Source: CAG-557 sp045540315
Lineage (GTDB): Bacteria; Bacillota; Clostridia; Oscillospirales; Acutalibacteraceae
Direction of reading: 5' to 3'
Length of the DNA stretch: 64,000 bases
Assembly (NCBI GenBank): GCA_045540315.1
Contig: JAZQHA010000168.1
Span: forward strand, 1 to 64,000
Below, piece after piece: positions 25,824 to 35,061 of the stretch. How positions within the stretch are numbered: position 1 is the stretch's first letter; every line of letters starts with the position of its first letter. The translations under genes and the position numbers were made by a program. A model generated the notes under the pieces. That model made no database searches, was not told the DNA's origin, and was given only the letters and a program-made list of their open reading frames with translations.

Positions 25824-27159
25824 AAGATTTTTATCAGTGCTAACTTGCCTTGGTTTAATCTTTTCGCTCCATCTATCAAAAATTCATGCAGCAACTTCTC
25901 CATTTAACTTGAAAGAGCGTAAAGCTGCTCAGACAAGTTTAAACTCGAAGAAAAATAGCCTAGAAAAAACGCTAAAAGAAACTCAGAGTAAAATCAATGA
26001 CAAGCGGCAGCAGTATGACACGGTTAATAAGCAAATCATGGCAGCACAAGAACAGCGGACAAAGCTTTCGGCGAAAATAAAAAATCTTAACGCGGAAATT
26101 ACATATAAGACCCAAAATATCGACGTTAAGCAAAAAGAGGTAGAGGAAAATACCGAAGTTCTAATGCATCGCTTAGTGGCCGTTTATAAGGCCGGAGAAG
26201 TGCATGCCATAGATTTAATTTTAAATGCCAAAACATTCGAGGATTTTATCGATAAGGCCGAAATCATTAATAAGGTCAGCGAGCACGATAATAGGCTACT
26301 AGAGGCCCTAAAAAATGATATCCAAGAACTCGAAGAAGAGAAAAAGAGCCTTGAAGAGAAAAAAGTAACTTTAGAGCACGACCAAGAAAAACTCAGTGCA
26401 ACAGAAACTGAGTTGCATGCACTCCTCGAGGAAAATGAACGCCTTGTTAAAGAGCTCGAAGGGGAAGAGGCGGCTACACAAGCGGAAATTGACGAGAGCG
26501 ATGCGGAATATCAGCGAATTCAAAGGGAGATTGACCAATACTTAGCCGAAGAAGCTGAACGTCAACGCCAAGCTGAAGAAGCACGCCGCAAAGCCGAGGA
26601 GGCCCGTAAAAAGGCTGAGGAAGAAGCGCTTGCCAAAAAGCAGGGAGCAAAAAAAGATAGCAAATCAACTAAGGCGAATACGGTGAGTTCGACTACGGCT
26701 GACAAAGCTTCGACTACGGAAACAACTAGCTCGAGCGGTGGGTATACTTGGCCGGTGCCGGGATGTAAGTCGTTATCATCCCCGCATATGGAAAAGCGTG
26801 GTAAAGTATATCACAAAGGGGTAGACATTGCTGGGCCGGGTATTTATGGTAAAACAGTTGTCGCTGTTGCGGATGGAACCGTCATTGCCGCCTTTAACGG
26901 TTGCAAGCACGACTACGGAAAGTTGCGTAGTTGCGGTTGCGGAGGTGGCTATGGTAACTATGTGATTATTTCTCATGGTAACGGTCGAGTGACGATTTAT
27001 GGCCATTTGTCGAAAGTTACTGCCTACAGTGGTAAGACTGTAAAACGTGGCGAGAAAATCGGTGAGGTCGGTACTACTGGTTACTCAACCGGCGCACATC
27101 TGCATTATCAGACTAAGAAAAACGGTGTCGACTACAACCCGATGGACGACTTTAAGTAA
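25813..27159 (+). CDS. Coiled-coil murein hydrolase or activator with M23 domain (PcsB/EnvC-like)
   Basis: A 448-residue secreted protein. Signal peptide MGGKRFLSVLTCLGLIFSLH, with cleavage near KIHAAT. A long coiled coil covers about 30-275. A C-terminal M23/LytM domain (about 325-448) has HKGVDIAG (zinc H and D) and GAHLHYQ (HxH), so the metal ligands are intact and it may be catalytic. It starts with TTG at 25813 after AAGGAGG (25799-25805), overlapping ftsX by 11 bp. The ftsE-ftsX-hydrolase arrangement makes it the likely effector of FtsEX. Confidence 0.92.
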   Translation: MGGKRFLSVLTCLGLIFSLHLSKIHAATSPFNLKERKAAQTSLNSKKNSLEKTLKETQSKINDKRQQYDTVNKQIMAAQEQRTKLSAKIKNLNAEITYKTQNIDVKQKEVEENTEVLMHRLVAVYKAGEVHAIDLILNAKTFEDFIDKAEIINKVSEHDNRLLEALKNDIQELEEEKKSLEEKKVTLEHDQEKLSATETELHALLEENERLVKELEGEEAATQAEIDESDAEYQRIQREIDQYLAEEAERQRQAEEARRKAEEARKKAEEEALAKKQGAKKDSKSTKANTVSSTTADKASTTETTSSSGGYTWPVPGCKSLSSPHMEKRGKVYHKGVDIAGPGIYGKTVVAVADGTVIAAFNGCKHDYGKLRSCGCGGGYGNYVIISHGNGRVTIYGHLSKVTAYSGKTVKRGEKIGEVGTTGYSTGAHLHYQTKKNGVDYNPMDDFK

Positions 27160-27166
27160 AGCGCAA

Positions 27167-27205
27167 GGTACGAATACATTAATTTGTGTTCGTATCTTTT
27201 TTTTT
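27167..27205 (+). terminator. Terminator of the ftsEX operon
   Basis: A 12-bp stem GGTACGAATACA/TGTGTTCGTATC with two G-U pairs, followed by nine T. Confidence 0.9.
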
Positions 27206-27282
27206 ATTATAGCGCTAGAATATGCAGGATAATGTTGAATTTATGTGTACTCCAAAAAGTTTTTATGGACAAGTTTAGCGCT

Positions 27283-27603
27283 TTAACTGCATAAGTCCTC
27301 CAAAAGTGCGTTCAGCTCATTTTGTTCCGTGACAGATATGCCTTCTCTGAGACGTTCTTGGTCGACTTTTGGCAGAGTATTGGTGCTCACCTCGGTAATT
27401 CTAAAGGGCTTATTTGCGCCGATTTCAAACACAGCTATATTGCCGTTGAAGTCTTTAACAATATATGATAAACTAATATTTGGAGTATCAGCTTGATTTT
27501 CCTTGATATCGGCTGATTTTTGATTAATGATGGGTATTGCAATAAATGATGCAGTTACGAAGAGCACAACAAAACAATAAGACACCACTATAAATTTCCT
27601 CAT
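27283..27603 (-). CDS. BofC C-terminal-domain-like secreted protein
   Basis: A 106-residue protein with a signal anchor (FIVVSYCFVVLFVTASFIA) and a domain resembling the BofC C-terminus (SYIVKDFNGNIAVFEIG, TLPKVDQERLREGISV, ELNALLED). In Bacillus BofC restrains the SpoIVB protease in sigma-K checkpoint signalling; stand-alone short versions are common in Clostridia with unproven function. ATG at 27603 follows GGGGTAAT; a longer reading from 27630 has no ribosome site. Confidence 0.75.
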   Translation of the reverse strand: MRKFIVVSYCFVVLFVTASFIAIPIINQKSADIKENQADTPNISLSYIVKDFNGNIAVFEIGANKPFRITEVSTNTLPKVDQERLREGISVTEQNELNALLEDLCS

Positions 27604-27727
27604 AGTATTACCCCAAATTTTACTAAACATTCTGGGGATATTATTGGAGGTTTTTTTAAAATTATTCAGAGATTTCAGATTTTTCGATTTTTTTGTTTTG
27701 GTTACTTTGAGCAGGAGATTTTATTTG

Positions 27728-29902
27728 ATGAGAAAAAAAGATATAAGTAAATACAATTTAAGTTCTAAGACTTTAAATAGTATTGCAAAAGAGAGTTCTA
27801 TTTTTGCAAAAGGCCTGAAAACCGTTGGGACGATTTTTCTTGTAAATGTAATTATTTTTTCCATGATTTTTATGGGATATATCGTTAGCGTGGCCAGCGA
27901 CCGTGTTGAGTATGATGTTCGTGCAAGTAAATTGCAGCTAACTAGTATGATTTACACTATGGATGAAAATGGCGCGATGAAGGAATATAACAAGGCGTAT
28001 AGCTCAGAAAATCGTATCTGGGTGGACTTTAGCAATATTCCTCAGTATATGAAGGATGCCATCATTTCTATCGAGGATAAACGTTTTTATGAGCATAACG
28101 GGGTCGACTTAATTAGAACAACCGGTGCGGTACTTAACTTGCTTATTGGCAGGGGAAGTTATGGTGGTTCGACCCTCACGCAGCAGTTAGTGAAAAACTT
28201 GACTGAAGAAAGTGAAGTTAGCATAACAAGAAAGGTCAAGGAGATGTTCCGGGCTGTTAATTTTGAGAAGGACTTCTCTAAGGATGAAATTCTTGAGGCT
28301 TACCTGAATGTGGTTAACTTTGGTAACGGTTGTAGAGGTGTACAGGCTGCTGCCAATACTTACTTCAATAAGGAGATAAAAGACTGTTCCATTGCGCAAT
28401 GCGCGACGATTGCCGGTATCACTCAAAATCCAGCTGCCTACAATCCTTTTGTTTATCCGGAAAATAACCAGGAGCGTCGCGAGACTGTACTTAGAGAGAT
28501 GTTTGCGCAAGGTCGAATTTCTCAGCAAGAATTTGATGAGGCCATGGTTGAATCGAAAAGTATGACGTTTGAGAAAAAAGATACGGATGGGCAGGAATCT
28601 TCCGGGGGGCCGGTGAGAAACTGGTATACCGAGGCCCTATTTAACGACATTATTAACGACTTGATGGCGAAATATAAGATAAATAAAACCTCTGCGCAAG
28701 ACATATTATTTAAACAAGGCCTGAAAATCTACTGCGCCGTCGATGAAAAAGCTCAAGCTATCGCGGAGAAGGTCATCGCAACAGACTCATTAATGCCGCA
28801 AGATAAAAACCTAGAACTTGGCTATGTGATGATGGATTATGATGGTCGAGTGCTTGCAAGTATTGGTTCGCGCGCGACAAAAACGGGTAACATGCTTTTT
28901 GATAGAGCAAACTTTGCAAAGCGTCAACCTGGTTCTTGCATAAAGCCTATTTCGGTGTATGCCCCGGCGATAGATATGGGTCTTTATAACTATGCATCGA
29001 CCGTGAAAGATGAGCCTTTGCAGAACTTTTATGGTAAGGGTAAGCCGGGCCCTAATAACTGGTATAAGTCCTTTAAGGGCGATGTTCCTTTAGTTTGGGC
29101 AATACAACAGTCGGCCAACGCGCCAGCAGCTCAAGTTTTACAGGAGATTACTTATCAACGAAGCTTTGACTTCTTGACGAAAAAGTTGGGCCTTAGTCAC
29201 CTGGATGCTGAAGATAGAACTTCAGGTGGTGGATTGTCGCTCGGCGGTTTGCACGGCGGCGTAACGGTCCGCGAAATGACAGCGGCGTTCCAGATTTTCG
29301 GTAACGGTGGTATGTACAACAAGCCGTATACATATTTTTATGTGTTGGACAGAAATGGTAAAATTCTTCTCGATAATCGCGACAAAATCGGCACGAGAGC
29401 TATTAGTTCGCAGTCTGCTACAATTATGAATAGATTATTGCGGCAGGTAATTGTCGCCGGAACTGGTCGCGGCGCTGATATCGATAAGTGGGAGGTTGTC
29501 GGGAAAACCGGTACGACTAACGACGATAAGGACAGCTGGTTTGTGGCCCTAACTCCAAAAGCTGTTGCCGGAATCTGGACAGGATACGATTCGCCAAAAA
29601 GAATTCGCGAAACAGCTTATGCAAAGCGTATTTGGAAGGAAATTATGTCGCGATACCTCGCAGACAAAGAACCTCAACCATACAATTTTGACTCGAATGT
29701 GACAGAGTGCGAATATTGCCTAGCGAGCGGCGGCATAGCTGTGCCAGGAAGTTGCCCATCTACGTCCGTAGGATACTTTGCAAATAACAATATGCCGTCG
29801 ACTTGTTCGCAACACGCAAGCGCTATGTCATATCATACTTGGTTGGATGACGCGATTGAGGAACTTGAGCGACAGGAAATGCCTGAAGATTTGATAGAGT
29901 AG
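27728..29902 (+). CDS. Class A penicillin-binding protein 1A
   Basis: A 724-residue bifunctional peptidoglycan synthase. One N-terminal helix (TVGTIFLVNVIIFSMIFMGYI). The GT51 domain has the catalytic EDKRFYEHNGVD and GGSTLTQQLVKN. The transpeptidase domain has SxxK in RQPGSCIKPIS, SAN in QQSANAPA, and KTG in VVGKTGTTND. The tail has a cysteine-rich segment (CEYCLASGG ... CPSTS). ATG 27728 follows AGCAGGAG; the upstream TTG at 27644 would add a second hydrophobic stretch and is less likely. Confidence 0.95.
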   Translation: MRKKDISKYNLSSKTLNSIAKESSIFAKGLKTVGTIFLVNVIIFSMIFMGYIVSVASDRVEYDVRASKLQLTSMIYTMDENGAMKEYNKAYSSENRIWVDFSNIPQYMKDAIISIEDKRFYEHNGVDLIRTTGAVLNLLIGRGSYGGSTLTQQLVKNLTEESEVSITRKVKEMFRAVNFEKDFSKDEILEAYLNVVNFGNGCRGVQAAANTYFNKEIKDCSIAQCATIAGITQNPAAYNPFVYPENNQERRETVLREMFAQGRISQQEFDEAMVESKSMTFEKKDTDGQESSGGPVRNWYTEALFNDIINDLMAKYKINKTSAQDILFKQGLKIYCAVDEKAQAIAEKVIATDSLMPQDKNLELGYVMMDYDGRVLASIGSRATKTGNMLFDRANFAKRQPGSCIKPISVYAPAIDMGLYNYASTVKDEPLQNFYGKGKPGPNNWYKSFKGDVPLVWAIQQSANAPAAQVLQEITYQRSFDFLTKKLGLSHLDAEDRTSGGGLSLGGLHGGVTVREMTAAFQIFGNGGMYNKPYTYFYVLDRNGKILLDNRDKIGTRAISSQSATIMNRLLRQVIVAGTGRGADIDKWEVVGKTGTTNDDKDSWFVALTPKAVAGIWTGYDSPKRIRETAYAKRIWKEIMSRYLADKEPQPYNFDSNVTECEYCLASGGIAVPGSCPSTSVGYFANNNMPSTCSQHASAMSYHTWLDDAIEELERQEMPEDLIE

Positions 29903-29954
29903 TGTTTTAGGGAAGTATCTCGTGTGATATCTTGCTTTAGGTCTAGCCGCTCCG

Positions 29955-30064
29955 GCCGCGAGGCCAAAGAAAATAAATATTTATTTTCTTTGTGGACAAA
30001 AGCCCAACTTCGTTGCGCTTTTGTCTGGCCGAAGGCCCCAAAGGGGCCTTCGGCGCCTCGCGGC
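29955..30064. repeat. Four-way-junction repeat R8
   Basis: Arms: CAAAGAAAATAAA/TTTATTTTCTTTG, GACAAAAGCCCAAC/GTTGCGCTTTTGTC, GGCCGAAGGCCCC/GGGGCCTTCGGC. Outer flanks GGAAGTATCT (29911-29920) and AGGCACTTCC (30109-30118) are imperfect terminal inverted repeats. It occupies most of the 29903-30211 gap before lysC; no lysine riboswitch was recognised. Confidence 0.9.
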
Positions 30065-30211
30065 GTCGCTGAGGAGCTAAGCAAACAGTACAGTGTCGCG
30101 CTACCTATTAGGCACTTCCTGTGTTATAGAGTCATATTTTGATTGCCTTAAATATAATGAATTATAAAGTGTGCGAGATAGCACGAAGATTTTAAAATGG
30201 AGATGTGAACA

Positions 30212-31426
30212 ATGAGCTTAGTAGTTCAAAAGTTTGGAGGGACTTCTGTTGCCAACGCCAAGCTGATTTTCAATGTTGCGAACATCATCACGCGAGCGTA
30301 CCAAGAAGGGAACGACGTTGTTGTAGTGGTCTCGGCGCAGGGCGACATGACAGATGAACTCATTGAAAAAGCCAACGAAATAAATACAAATGCCTCCAAA
30401 CGAGAAATGGATGTTTTATTGGCCTCTGGAGAGCAGATTTCAATTGCACTTTTGTCGATGGCAATTGAGAAACTTGGGTTTCCGGTTACGTCGTTACTGG
30501 GTTGGCAAGCCGGCGTTATGACAAGTTCAACTTACGGTAGCGCCATGATTACGAGAATTGATCCAGGTCGTATTAAAAAAGAGTTGGATAAAAAAAATAT
30601 CGTGATTGTAGCCGGTTTCCAGGGGCTTAGCCAGTACTATGACCTAACCACCTTGGGTAGAGGTGGTTCTGATACTAGCGCGGTGGGAATTGCAGTTGCT
30701 TTGAGTGCGGACCTTTGCCAGATATATACGGACGTTGAGGGGGTTTACACGGCTGATCCTAGACTCGTAAAAGGTGCAAAAAAGTTAGCCGATATTTCCT
30801 ATGACGAGATGTTAGAGTTAGCCACATTAGGCGCGCAGGTGCTAAATAATCGCTCCGTCGAGATAGCAAAAAAACATAACGTGGAGTTAGAAGTGTTATC
30901 AAGCTTTGTGGACGTGCCAGGAACAATAGTAAAGGAGAGCGCGAATATGGAAAAAATGTTAATAAGCGGAGTTGCCAAGGACGATAAGGTTGCTAAAATC
31001 TCTATCACAGGTATACCAGACTCGCAAGGATGGATATTTAGGATATTTTCTAAGCTTTCGGCAAGAGATATAAATGTGGATACGCTATTGCAAACGGCTG
31101 CACACGGCGATCGGCGAGATATGTTCTTTACGGTTAAGGAAGATCGCTTAGAAGATACTATTGAGGCTTTGAGTAAGTATTGTGAGTCGTTTGATGGTGC
31201 GAGCTTAACTTATGACAAGAATGTTTCGAAGATTTCGATTGTTGGCGCTGGCATGCAGACTCATGCGGGAGTGGCGGCTAAAATGTTTGAGGCGCTCTTT
31301 ACGGCAAATATTGATATTCAGATGATTGCCACGAGTGAGATAAAGGTTTCGGTTATTGTGGCCAGGGAGCTCGCTGATGAGGCGGTTAGAACAGTCCATA
31401 ATGCATTTTTTAACACGATGGACTAA
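30212..31426 (+). CDS. lysC: Aspartate kinase
   Basis: A 404-residue aspartokinase, first step of lysine, threonine and methionine synthesis. It starts LVVQKFGGTSVANAKL; TTLGRGGSDTSAVGIAVAL (about 147-165) and DVEGVYTADPRLV bind substrates. Two C-terminal ACT domains (about 255-404) imply feedback control. Its last codons and stop (31416-31430) are repeated on the other side of R9 at 31602-31616. Confidence 0.96.
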   Translation: MSLVVQKFGGTSVANAKLIFNVANIITRAYQEGNDVVVVVSAQGDMTDELIEKANEINTNASKREMDVLLASGEQISIALLSMAIEKLGFPVTSLLGWQAGVMTSSTYGSAMITRIDPGRIKKELDKKNIVIVAGFQGLSQYYDLTTLGRGGSDTSAVGIAVALSADLCQIYTDVEGVYTADPRLVKGAKKLADISYDEMLELATLGAQVLNNRSVEIAKKHNVELEVLSSFVDVPGTIVKESANMEKMLISGVAKDDKVAKISITGIPDSQGWIFRIFSKLSARDINVDTLLQTAAHGDRRDMFFTVKEDRLEDTIEALSKYCESFDGASLTYDKNVSKISIVGAGMQTHAGVAAKMFEALFTANIDIQMIATSEIKVSVIVARELADEAVRTVHNAFFNTMD

Positions 31427-31485
31427 TATAGAAATATCGGCAGTGTCCCAATTAAATACCAAGTAGCATCAAGCCCTGCTGGGGC

Positions 31486-31599
31486 GCCGCGAGACGCCGA
31501 AGGCCCCAAAGGGGCCTTCGGCCAGTCCCAAACCCAACAAAGTTGCGTTTGGGACTACAAAGAAAATAAATAAATATTTATTTTCTTTGGCCTCGCGGC
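31486..31599. repeat. Four-way-junction repeat R9, flanked by a 15-nt direct repeat
   Basis: Outer stem GCCGCGAGAC/GCCTCGCGGC (one mismatch). Arms GCCGAAGGCCCC/GGGGCCTTCGGC, AGTCCCAAACCCAAC...GTTGCGTTTGGGACT, and ACAAAGAAAATAAATAA/ATTTATTTTCTTTG. The flanks CGATGGACTAATATA (31416-31430) and CGATGGATTAATATA (31602-31616) are direct repeats, 14 of 15 identical. Confidence 0.9.
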
Positions 31600-31638
31600 C
31601 GCGATGGATTAATATATCAGAAGTAAGGAGTGGTTATT

Positions 31639-31809
31639 ATGGTAACGAAAAAGGAAATTATAGACGTCTCCAAGATAGCAAAGATTGCAATTAGTGACGA
31701 CGATGCTCAACACTTTACCAAGGAGATTAACGATGTGTTGAAATTTGTTGATATGATATATGAAGTAGAATCGGAATGTGGGAATCTTGCGCTCGAGAAA
31801 GGAGTGTGA
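31639..31809 (+). CDS. gatC: GatC-like subunit of aspartyl/glutamyl-tRNA amidotransferase (short)
   Basis: A 56-residue protein, MVTKKEIIDVSKIAKIAIS..., with helices matching the N-terminal half of GatC (IAKIAISDDDAQHFTKEIND). Typical GatC proteins have about 90-100 residues; the C-terminal half, which embraces GatA, is missing. The reading frame has a good ribosome site (TAAGGAG) and ends 10 bp before gatA. It was too short for a simple length cutoff. Either a reduced functional GatC or a frame-disrupted gene. Confidence 0.75.
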   Translation: MVTKKEIIDVSKIAKIAISDDDAQHFTKEINDVLKFVDMIYEVESECGNLALEKGV

Positions 31810-31819
31810 CGATGAAAAA

Positions 31820-33289
31820 ATGAGTTATGTAGGAAGAATACGTAAAATTCAAAATTTACTTACGACAAAACAAATTTCTTGCGTTGAGTTGACGAAAAAG
31901 TACCTCAAAGAAATAGATAATTGCAACGAGGAACTTAATGCGTACGTTGAGGTAACCAGTGAAGCGGCACTTGAGACTGCAAAAAAAGTCGACGAGAAAA
32001 TCTCAATGGGATTGCAGTTGCAGCCACTTGAGGGTGTACCAATGTCGCTTAAGGATAATATATTTACAAAGGGTATAAAGACCACGTGTTGTTCCAATAT
32101 GTTGAAGGATTACGTGCCGGATTATGATGCAACGGTTTGGTCTATTCTAAAGGCTCAAAATGCAGTGCTGCTGGGCAAAACAAATATGGATGAGTTTGCT
32201 ATGGGGTGTTCGTGTAAGACTTCTTGCTATGGTGGCTCTAAAAATCCACACGACCTTACCAAAGTGCCTGGAGGAAGTTCTGGTGGCTCTGCTGCTGCCG
32301 TATGTGCAAATATTTCTGCATATTCTCTTGGTACCGATACCGGGGGCTCAATTCGTCAACCGTCGAGCTTTTGCGGAACTGTTGGGCTAAAACCGACTTA
32401 TGGAGCCTTCTCTAGGTATGGTGTGGTTCCATTTGCAGATTCTTTGGATCAAGTTGGTCCTATGGCGGCAACTGTTGAGGATACGGCGATAATTTTTGAC
32501 AGTCTTGCGAAAAAGGACCCGCTTGATACGACTTCAGTTGGAGCAAAGTATGGCGCGACTTTTGGCAACTTGAAGAATGACTTAAAAGGTGTGCGAATTG
32601 GGTTACCGCGACAGTACTTTATTGGTTTGGATGAAGATGTTGCGAAGGCTATCGATAACGCAATTCGTGTCTATGAGAGTTTAGGGGCGCAATTTGTAGA
32701 GTTTGATATGCCGATTATCAAGTATTCGCTGCCAATTTATTATGCTTTAGCAACGTCTGAGGGGGCTAAGAATCTTAAAAAGTTTGATGGTTTGACCTTT
32801 GGCACAAACGTGAGTGACTCAATCGCTGAAAATAGAGGTGCCGGTTTTGGAGATGAGGTTAAGCGGAGATTGTTGCTTGGTACTTATATGTTGCATTCAG
32901 AAAAAGGAAAATGGTACTTAAGTGAGGCAAAGAGAATTCGAAAAGCTATTGTTCGAGCTTTTGATGAGGCCTTTTCAAAATGCGATGTTATTTTAAGCTC
33001 AACGGTTCCCAGTACGGCCACGTCTCACGACTTTGTTCCGCAGGACCAAATGCAATCTTATATGTCGGACATCTGCACGGTTCCTGCGAATATGGCCGGG
33101 TTGCCTGCAGTATCAGTACCGTGTGGAGTCGATTCAAATAGCTTGCCAATCGGTATGCAGCTCATCGGTGCGAGGCAAAAAGAGACAACCATATTAAACG
33201 TTGCGCATAAATTTGAATTGGAGACTAATTTGCAGGTTTTGAGAAATTTAAACATAGGCGTAAGGTTAGAATGCGCAAATTCTATGTGA
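31820..33289 (+). CDS. gatA: Asp-tRNA(Asn)/Glu-tRNA(Gln) amidotransferase subunit A
   Basis: A 489-residue amidase-signature enzyme releasing ammonia from glutamine for transamidation of Glu-tRNA(Gln). The catalytic triad region has VPMSLKDNIFTKG (Lys), GGSSGGSAAAV and TDTGGSIRQPSSFCG (Ser-cisSer). ATG 31820; the AAAGGAG site lies 15 bp upstream, a long spacing. The last seven residues and stop lie within the terminal inverted repeat of R10. gatB is not adjacent and is absent from the window. Confidence 0.95.
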   Translation: MSYVGRIRKIQNLLTTKQISCVELTKKYLKEIDNCNEELNAYVEVTSEAALETAKKVDEKISMGLQLQPLEGVPMSLKDNIFTKGIKTTCCSNMLKDYVPDYDATVWSILKAQNAVLLGKTNMDEFAMGCSCKTSCYGGSKNPHDLTKVPGGSSGGSAAAVCANISAYSLGTDTGGSIRQPSSFCGTVGLKPTYGAFSRYGVVPFADSLDQVGPMAATVEDTAIIFDSLAKKDPLDTTSVGAKYGATFGNLKNDLKGVRIGLPRQYFIGLDEDVAKAIDNAIRVYESLGAQFVEFDMPIIKYSLPIYYALATSEGAKNLKKFDGLTFGTNVSDSIAENRGAGFGDEVKRRLLLGTYMLHSEKGKWYLSEAKRIRKAIVRAFDEAFSKCDVILSSTVPSTATSHDFVPQDQMQSYMSDICTVPANMAGLPAVSVPCGVDSNSLPIGMQLIGARQKETTILNVAHKFELETNLQVLRNLNIGVRLECANSM

Positions 33290-33456
33290 GTGCCCCAAAA
33301 TAATGATTTTAGCTAACTGCAGCGGGCCGCGAGGCCATCGGAACTCAATTCTTTGAGTTCCGATGTGACCCCAGACCTCTTTGAGGTCTGAGGTGGCTCC
33401 ATAATTTTTATGGAGCCGCCTCGCGGCGGCCGCGGATAAAGGTTTGCGCATTCTAA
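33266..33456. repeat. Four-way-junction repeat R10 with perfect 14-bp terminal inverted repeats
   Basis: Core 33326-33427 with outer stem GCCGCGAGGC/GCCTCGCGGC. Arms are unlike the common set: CATCGGAACTCAA/TTGAGTTCCGATG, CCAGACCTC/GAGGTCTGAGG, GGCTCCATAA/TTATGGAGCC. TTAGAATGCGCAAA (33266-33279) and TTTGCGCATTCTAA (33443-33456) are perfectly inverted. The left end lies inside gatA. Confidence 0.92.
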
Positions 33457-33546
33457 AATTAAAAAAAGCATGCTAGGACACGCACACGAGTAAGCTCTTT
33501 TACATAAATTTAGACTATTGGTAAAACTGTAAAAGAGGGTGGTCTA

Positions 33547-34236
33547 GTGGTGTTAGGAGCACTTGTTGCGGGTCTTGCGAATTTTGTTGCATTTATTTTA
33601 CATGTTACGGGAACTGGCTCATTTCCGCAACCTTTGTCGGGTAAGGAAGAGAAAAAGTGTTTTGAGCTGATGAAAAGGGGGGATACTTCGGCTAGAAACA
33701 AGCTAATAGAGCATAATCTTCGGTTGGTGGCGCACATTGTAAAAAAGTACTACACGGCAACAAACGAGCAAGACGATTTAGTCTCGATAGGAACGATAGG
33801 TCTTATTAAGGCGGTAGATACATTTAACGCATCGAAGGGGATAAGGCTGTCCAGCTACGCAGCAAGATGTATAGAGAATGAAATTCTGATGTTTTTCCGT
33901 AATTGTAAAAAGTCCGCACAAGATGTTTCAATGAACGAGCCGATTGATACAGACAAAGATGGTAACGCGCTCGTTTTGATGGATGTAATGGCCACCGAAG
34001 ATTTAATTGTGGATGAGCTCGATACAAAAATTCAAGCGGAGAAGATGTACAAGTACATAGAGGAAGTATTATCTGAGCGTGAAAGAACAATAGTTAAATT
34101 ACGGTATGGTCTGGGAGGAAAAATCCCATTGACTCAGCGAGAGGTGGCGGAAAAACTAAATATTTCGCGGTCGTATGTTTCGAGGATAGAAAAAAAAGCA
34201 TTATTAACACTTAAAAAAAGATTTAATAAGAGTTAA
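33547..34236 (+). CDS. sigK: RNA polymerase sporulation sigma factor SigK
   Basis: A 229-residue late mother-cell sigma factor. The hydrophobic N-terminus (MVLGALVAGLANFVAFIL) is the membrane-tethering pro-sequence removed by SpoIVFB. Region 2 has NLRLVAHIVKKYYTATNEQDDLVSIGTIGLIKAVDTF; region 4 has LTQREVAEKLNISRSYVSRIEKKAL. The gene is continuous, so there is no skin-type interruption. It starts with GTG at 33547 after GAGGGTGG. Confidence 0.95.
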   Translation: MVLGALVAGLANFVAFILHVTGTGSFPQPLSGKEEKKCFELMKRGDTSARNKLIEHNLRLVAHIVKKYYTATNEQDDLVSIGTIGLIKAVDTFNASKGIRLSSYAARCIENEILMFFRNCKKSAQDVSMNEPIDTDKDGNALVLMDVMATEDLIVDELDTKIQAEKMYKYIEEVLSERERTIVKLRYGLGGKIPLTQREVAEKLNISRSYVSRIEKKALLTLKKRFNKS

Positions 34237-34257
34237 AATAGAATAAAGGATGTGATT

Positions 34258-35061
34258 ATGATGTTGAAGGTGAATTTAATTTCTTATACAAATGAGCCGG
34301 AAAAATTGATAGCCTGTGCGGCAAAGTTATGTTATTCTGAGGTCGGAGCAGATAAAATTAGCGAAGGCCTCTCGGATGAAAAAGTGAGTAGTTTTGTAAA
34401 TATGTTGGCAGAGATTGGTCACGAGAGTCCTATTGAGCACGTTAAATTTACTTTTGCAATTGAGGGAGTTTCGCGGTCGTTACTTGCGCAATTGACTAGA
34501 CATCGAATGGCGTCGTACAGCGTGCAAAGCCAAAGGTATGTCAGAATCGACAATTTTGAATATGTTGTGCCGCCGGAGATTGCCGCGATAGATGAGGCAA
34601 GAGAGGCCTTTGTAACTGCGATGGAAGAGGACGCTCGGCACTATGAGGAGCTAACGAGCATTTTGAAGGAAAAGCACAAAGAACAGCTCATGGGTCGTGG
34701 CAAGGAAGAAAAAGTTGCGGAGAAGCTGGCGGAGAAAAAGGCCATTGAAGATGCGCGATATGTGTTGCCGAACGCTTGCGAGACTAAGTTGATATGCACC
34801 TTTAATGCACGCAGTTTATTGAATTTTTTCTCACACAGGTGCTGCAACAGGGCTCAATGGGAGATCCAAGCTCTGGCGACGGAGATGTTGAGGTTGGTCT
34901 CAAGGGTGGCACCCAATATCTTTAAAAAAGCTGGCCCGCCGTGTCTATTCGGTGCTTGTCCAGAGGGAAAAATGTGCTGTGGAGACCAAGTGAACGTAAA
35001 GAAACGATTTGCAGAGGTAAAAGGGGAAGTAGTATCATGTCCAACGGGAAACTTATTGTAA
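34258..35061 (+). CDS. thyX: FAD-dependent thymidylate synthase ThyX
   Basis: A 267-residue flavin-dependent dUMP methylase using methylene-THF. The ThyX motif RHRMASYSVQSQRY (about 83-96) is present, as is FFSHRCCNRAQWEIQ. The C-terminal CLFGACPEGKMCCG has several cysteines. ATG 34258 follows AAAGGA. It overlaps tmk by 25 bp, pairing dTMP synthesis with its phosphorylation. Confidence 0.95.
   Translation: MMLKVNLISYTNEPEKLIACAAKLCYSEVGADKISEGLSDEKVSSFVNMLAEIGHESPIEHVKFTFAIEGVSRSLLAQLTRHRMASYSVQSQRYVRIDNFEYVVPPEIAAIDEAREAFVTAMEEDARHYEELTSILKEKHKEQLMGRGKEEKVAEKLAEKKAIEDARYVLPNACETKLICTFNARSLLNFFSHRCCNRAQWEIQALATEMLRLVSRVAPNIFKKAGPPCLFGACPEGKMCCGDQVNVKKRFAEVKGEVVSCPTGNLL

Noticed and set aside
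30066..30211. A lysine riboswitch before lysC
   Set aside because: The short leader after R8 shows none of the conserved five-helix elements.
33547..34236. A skin-type element interrupting sigK
   Set aside because: The gene is continuous with both region 2 and region 4 in one frame.
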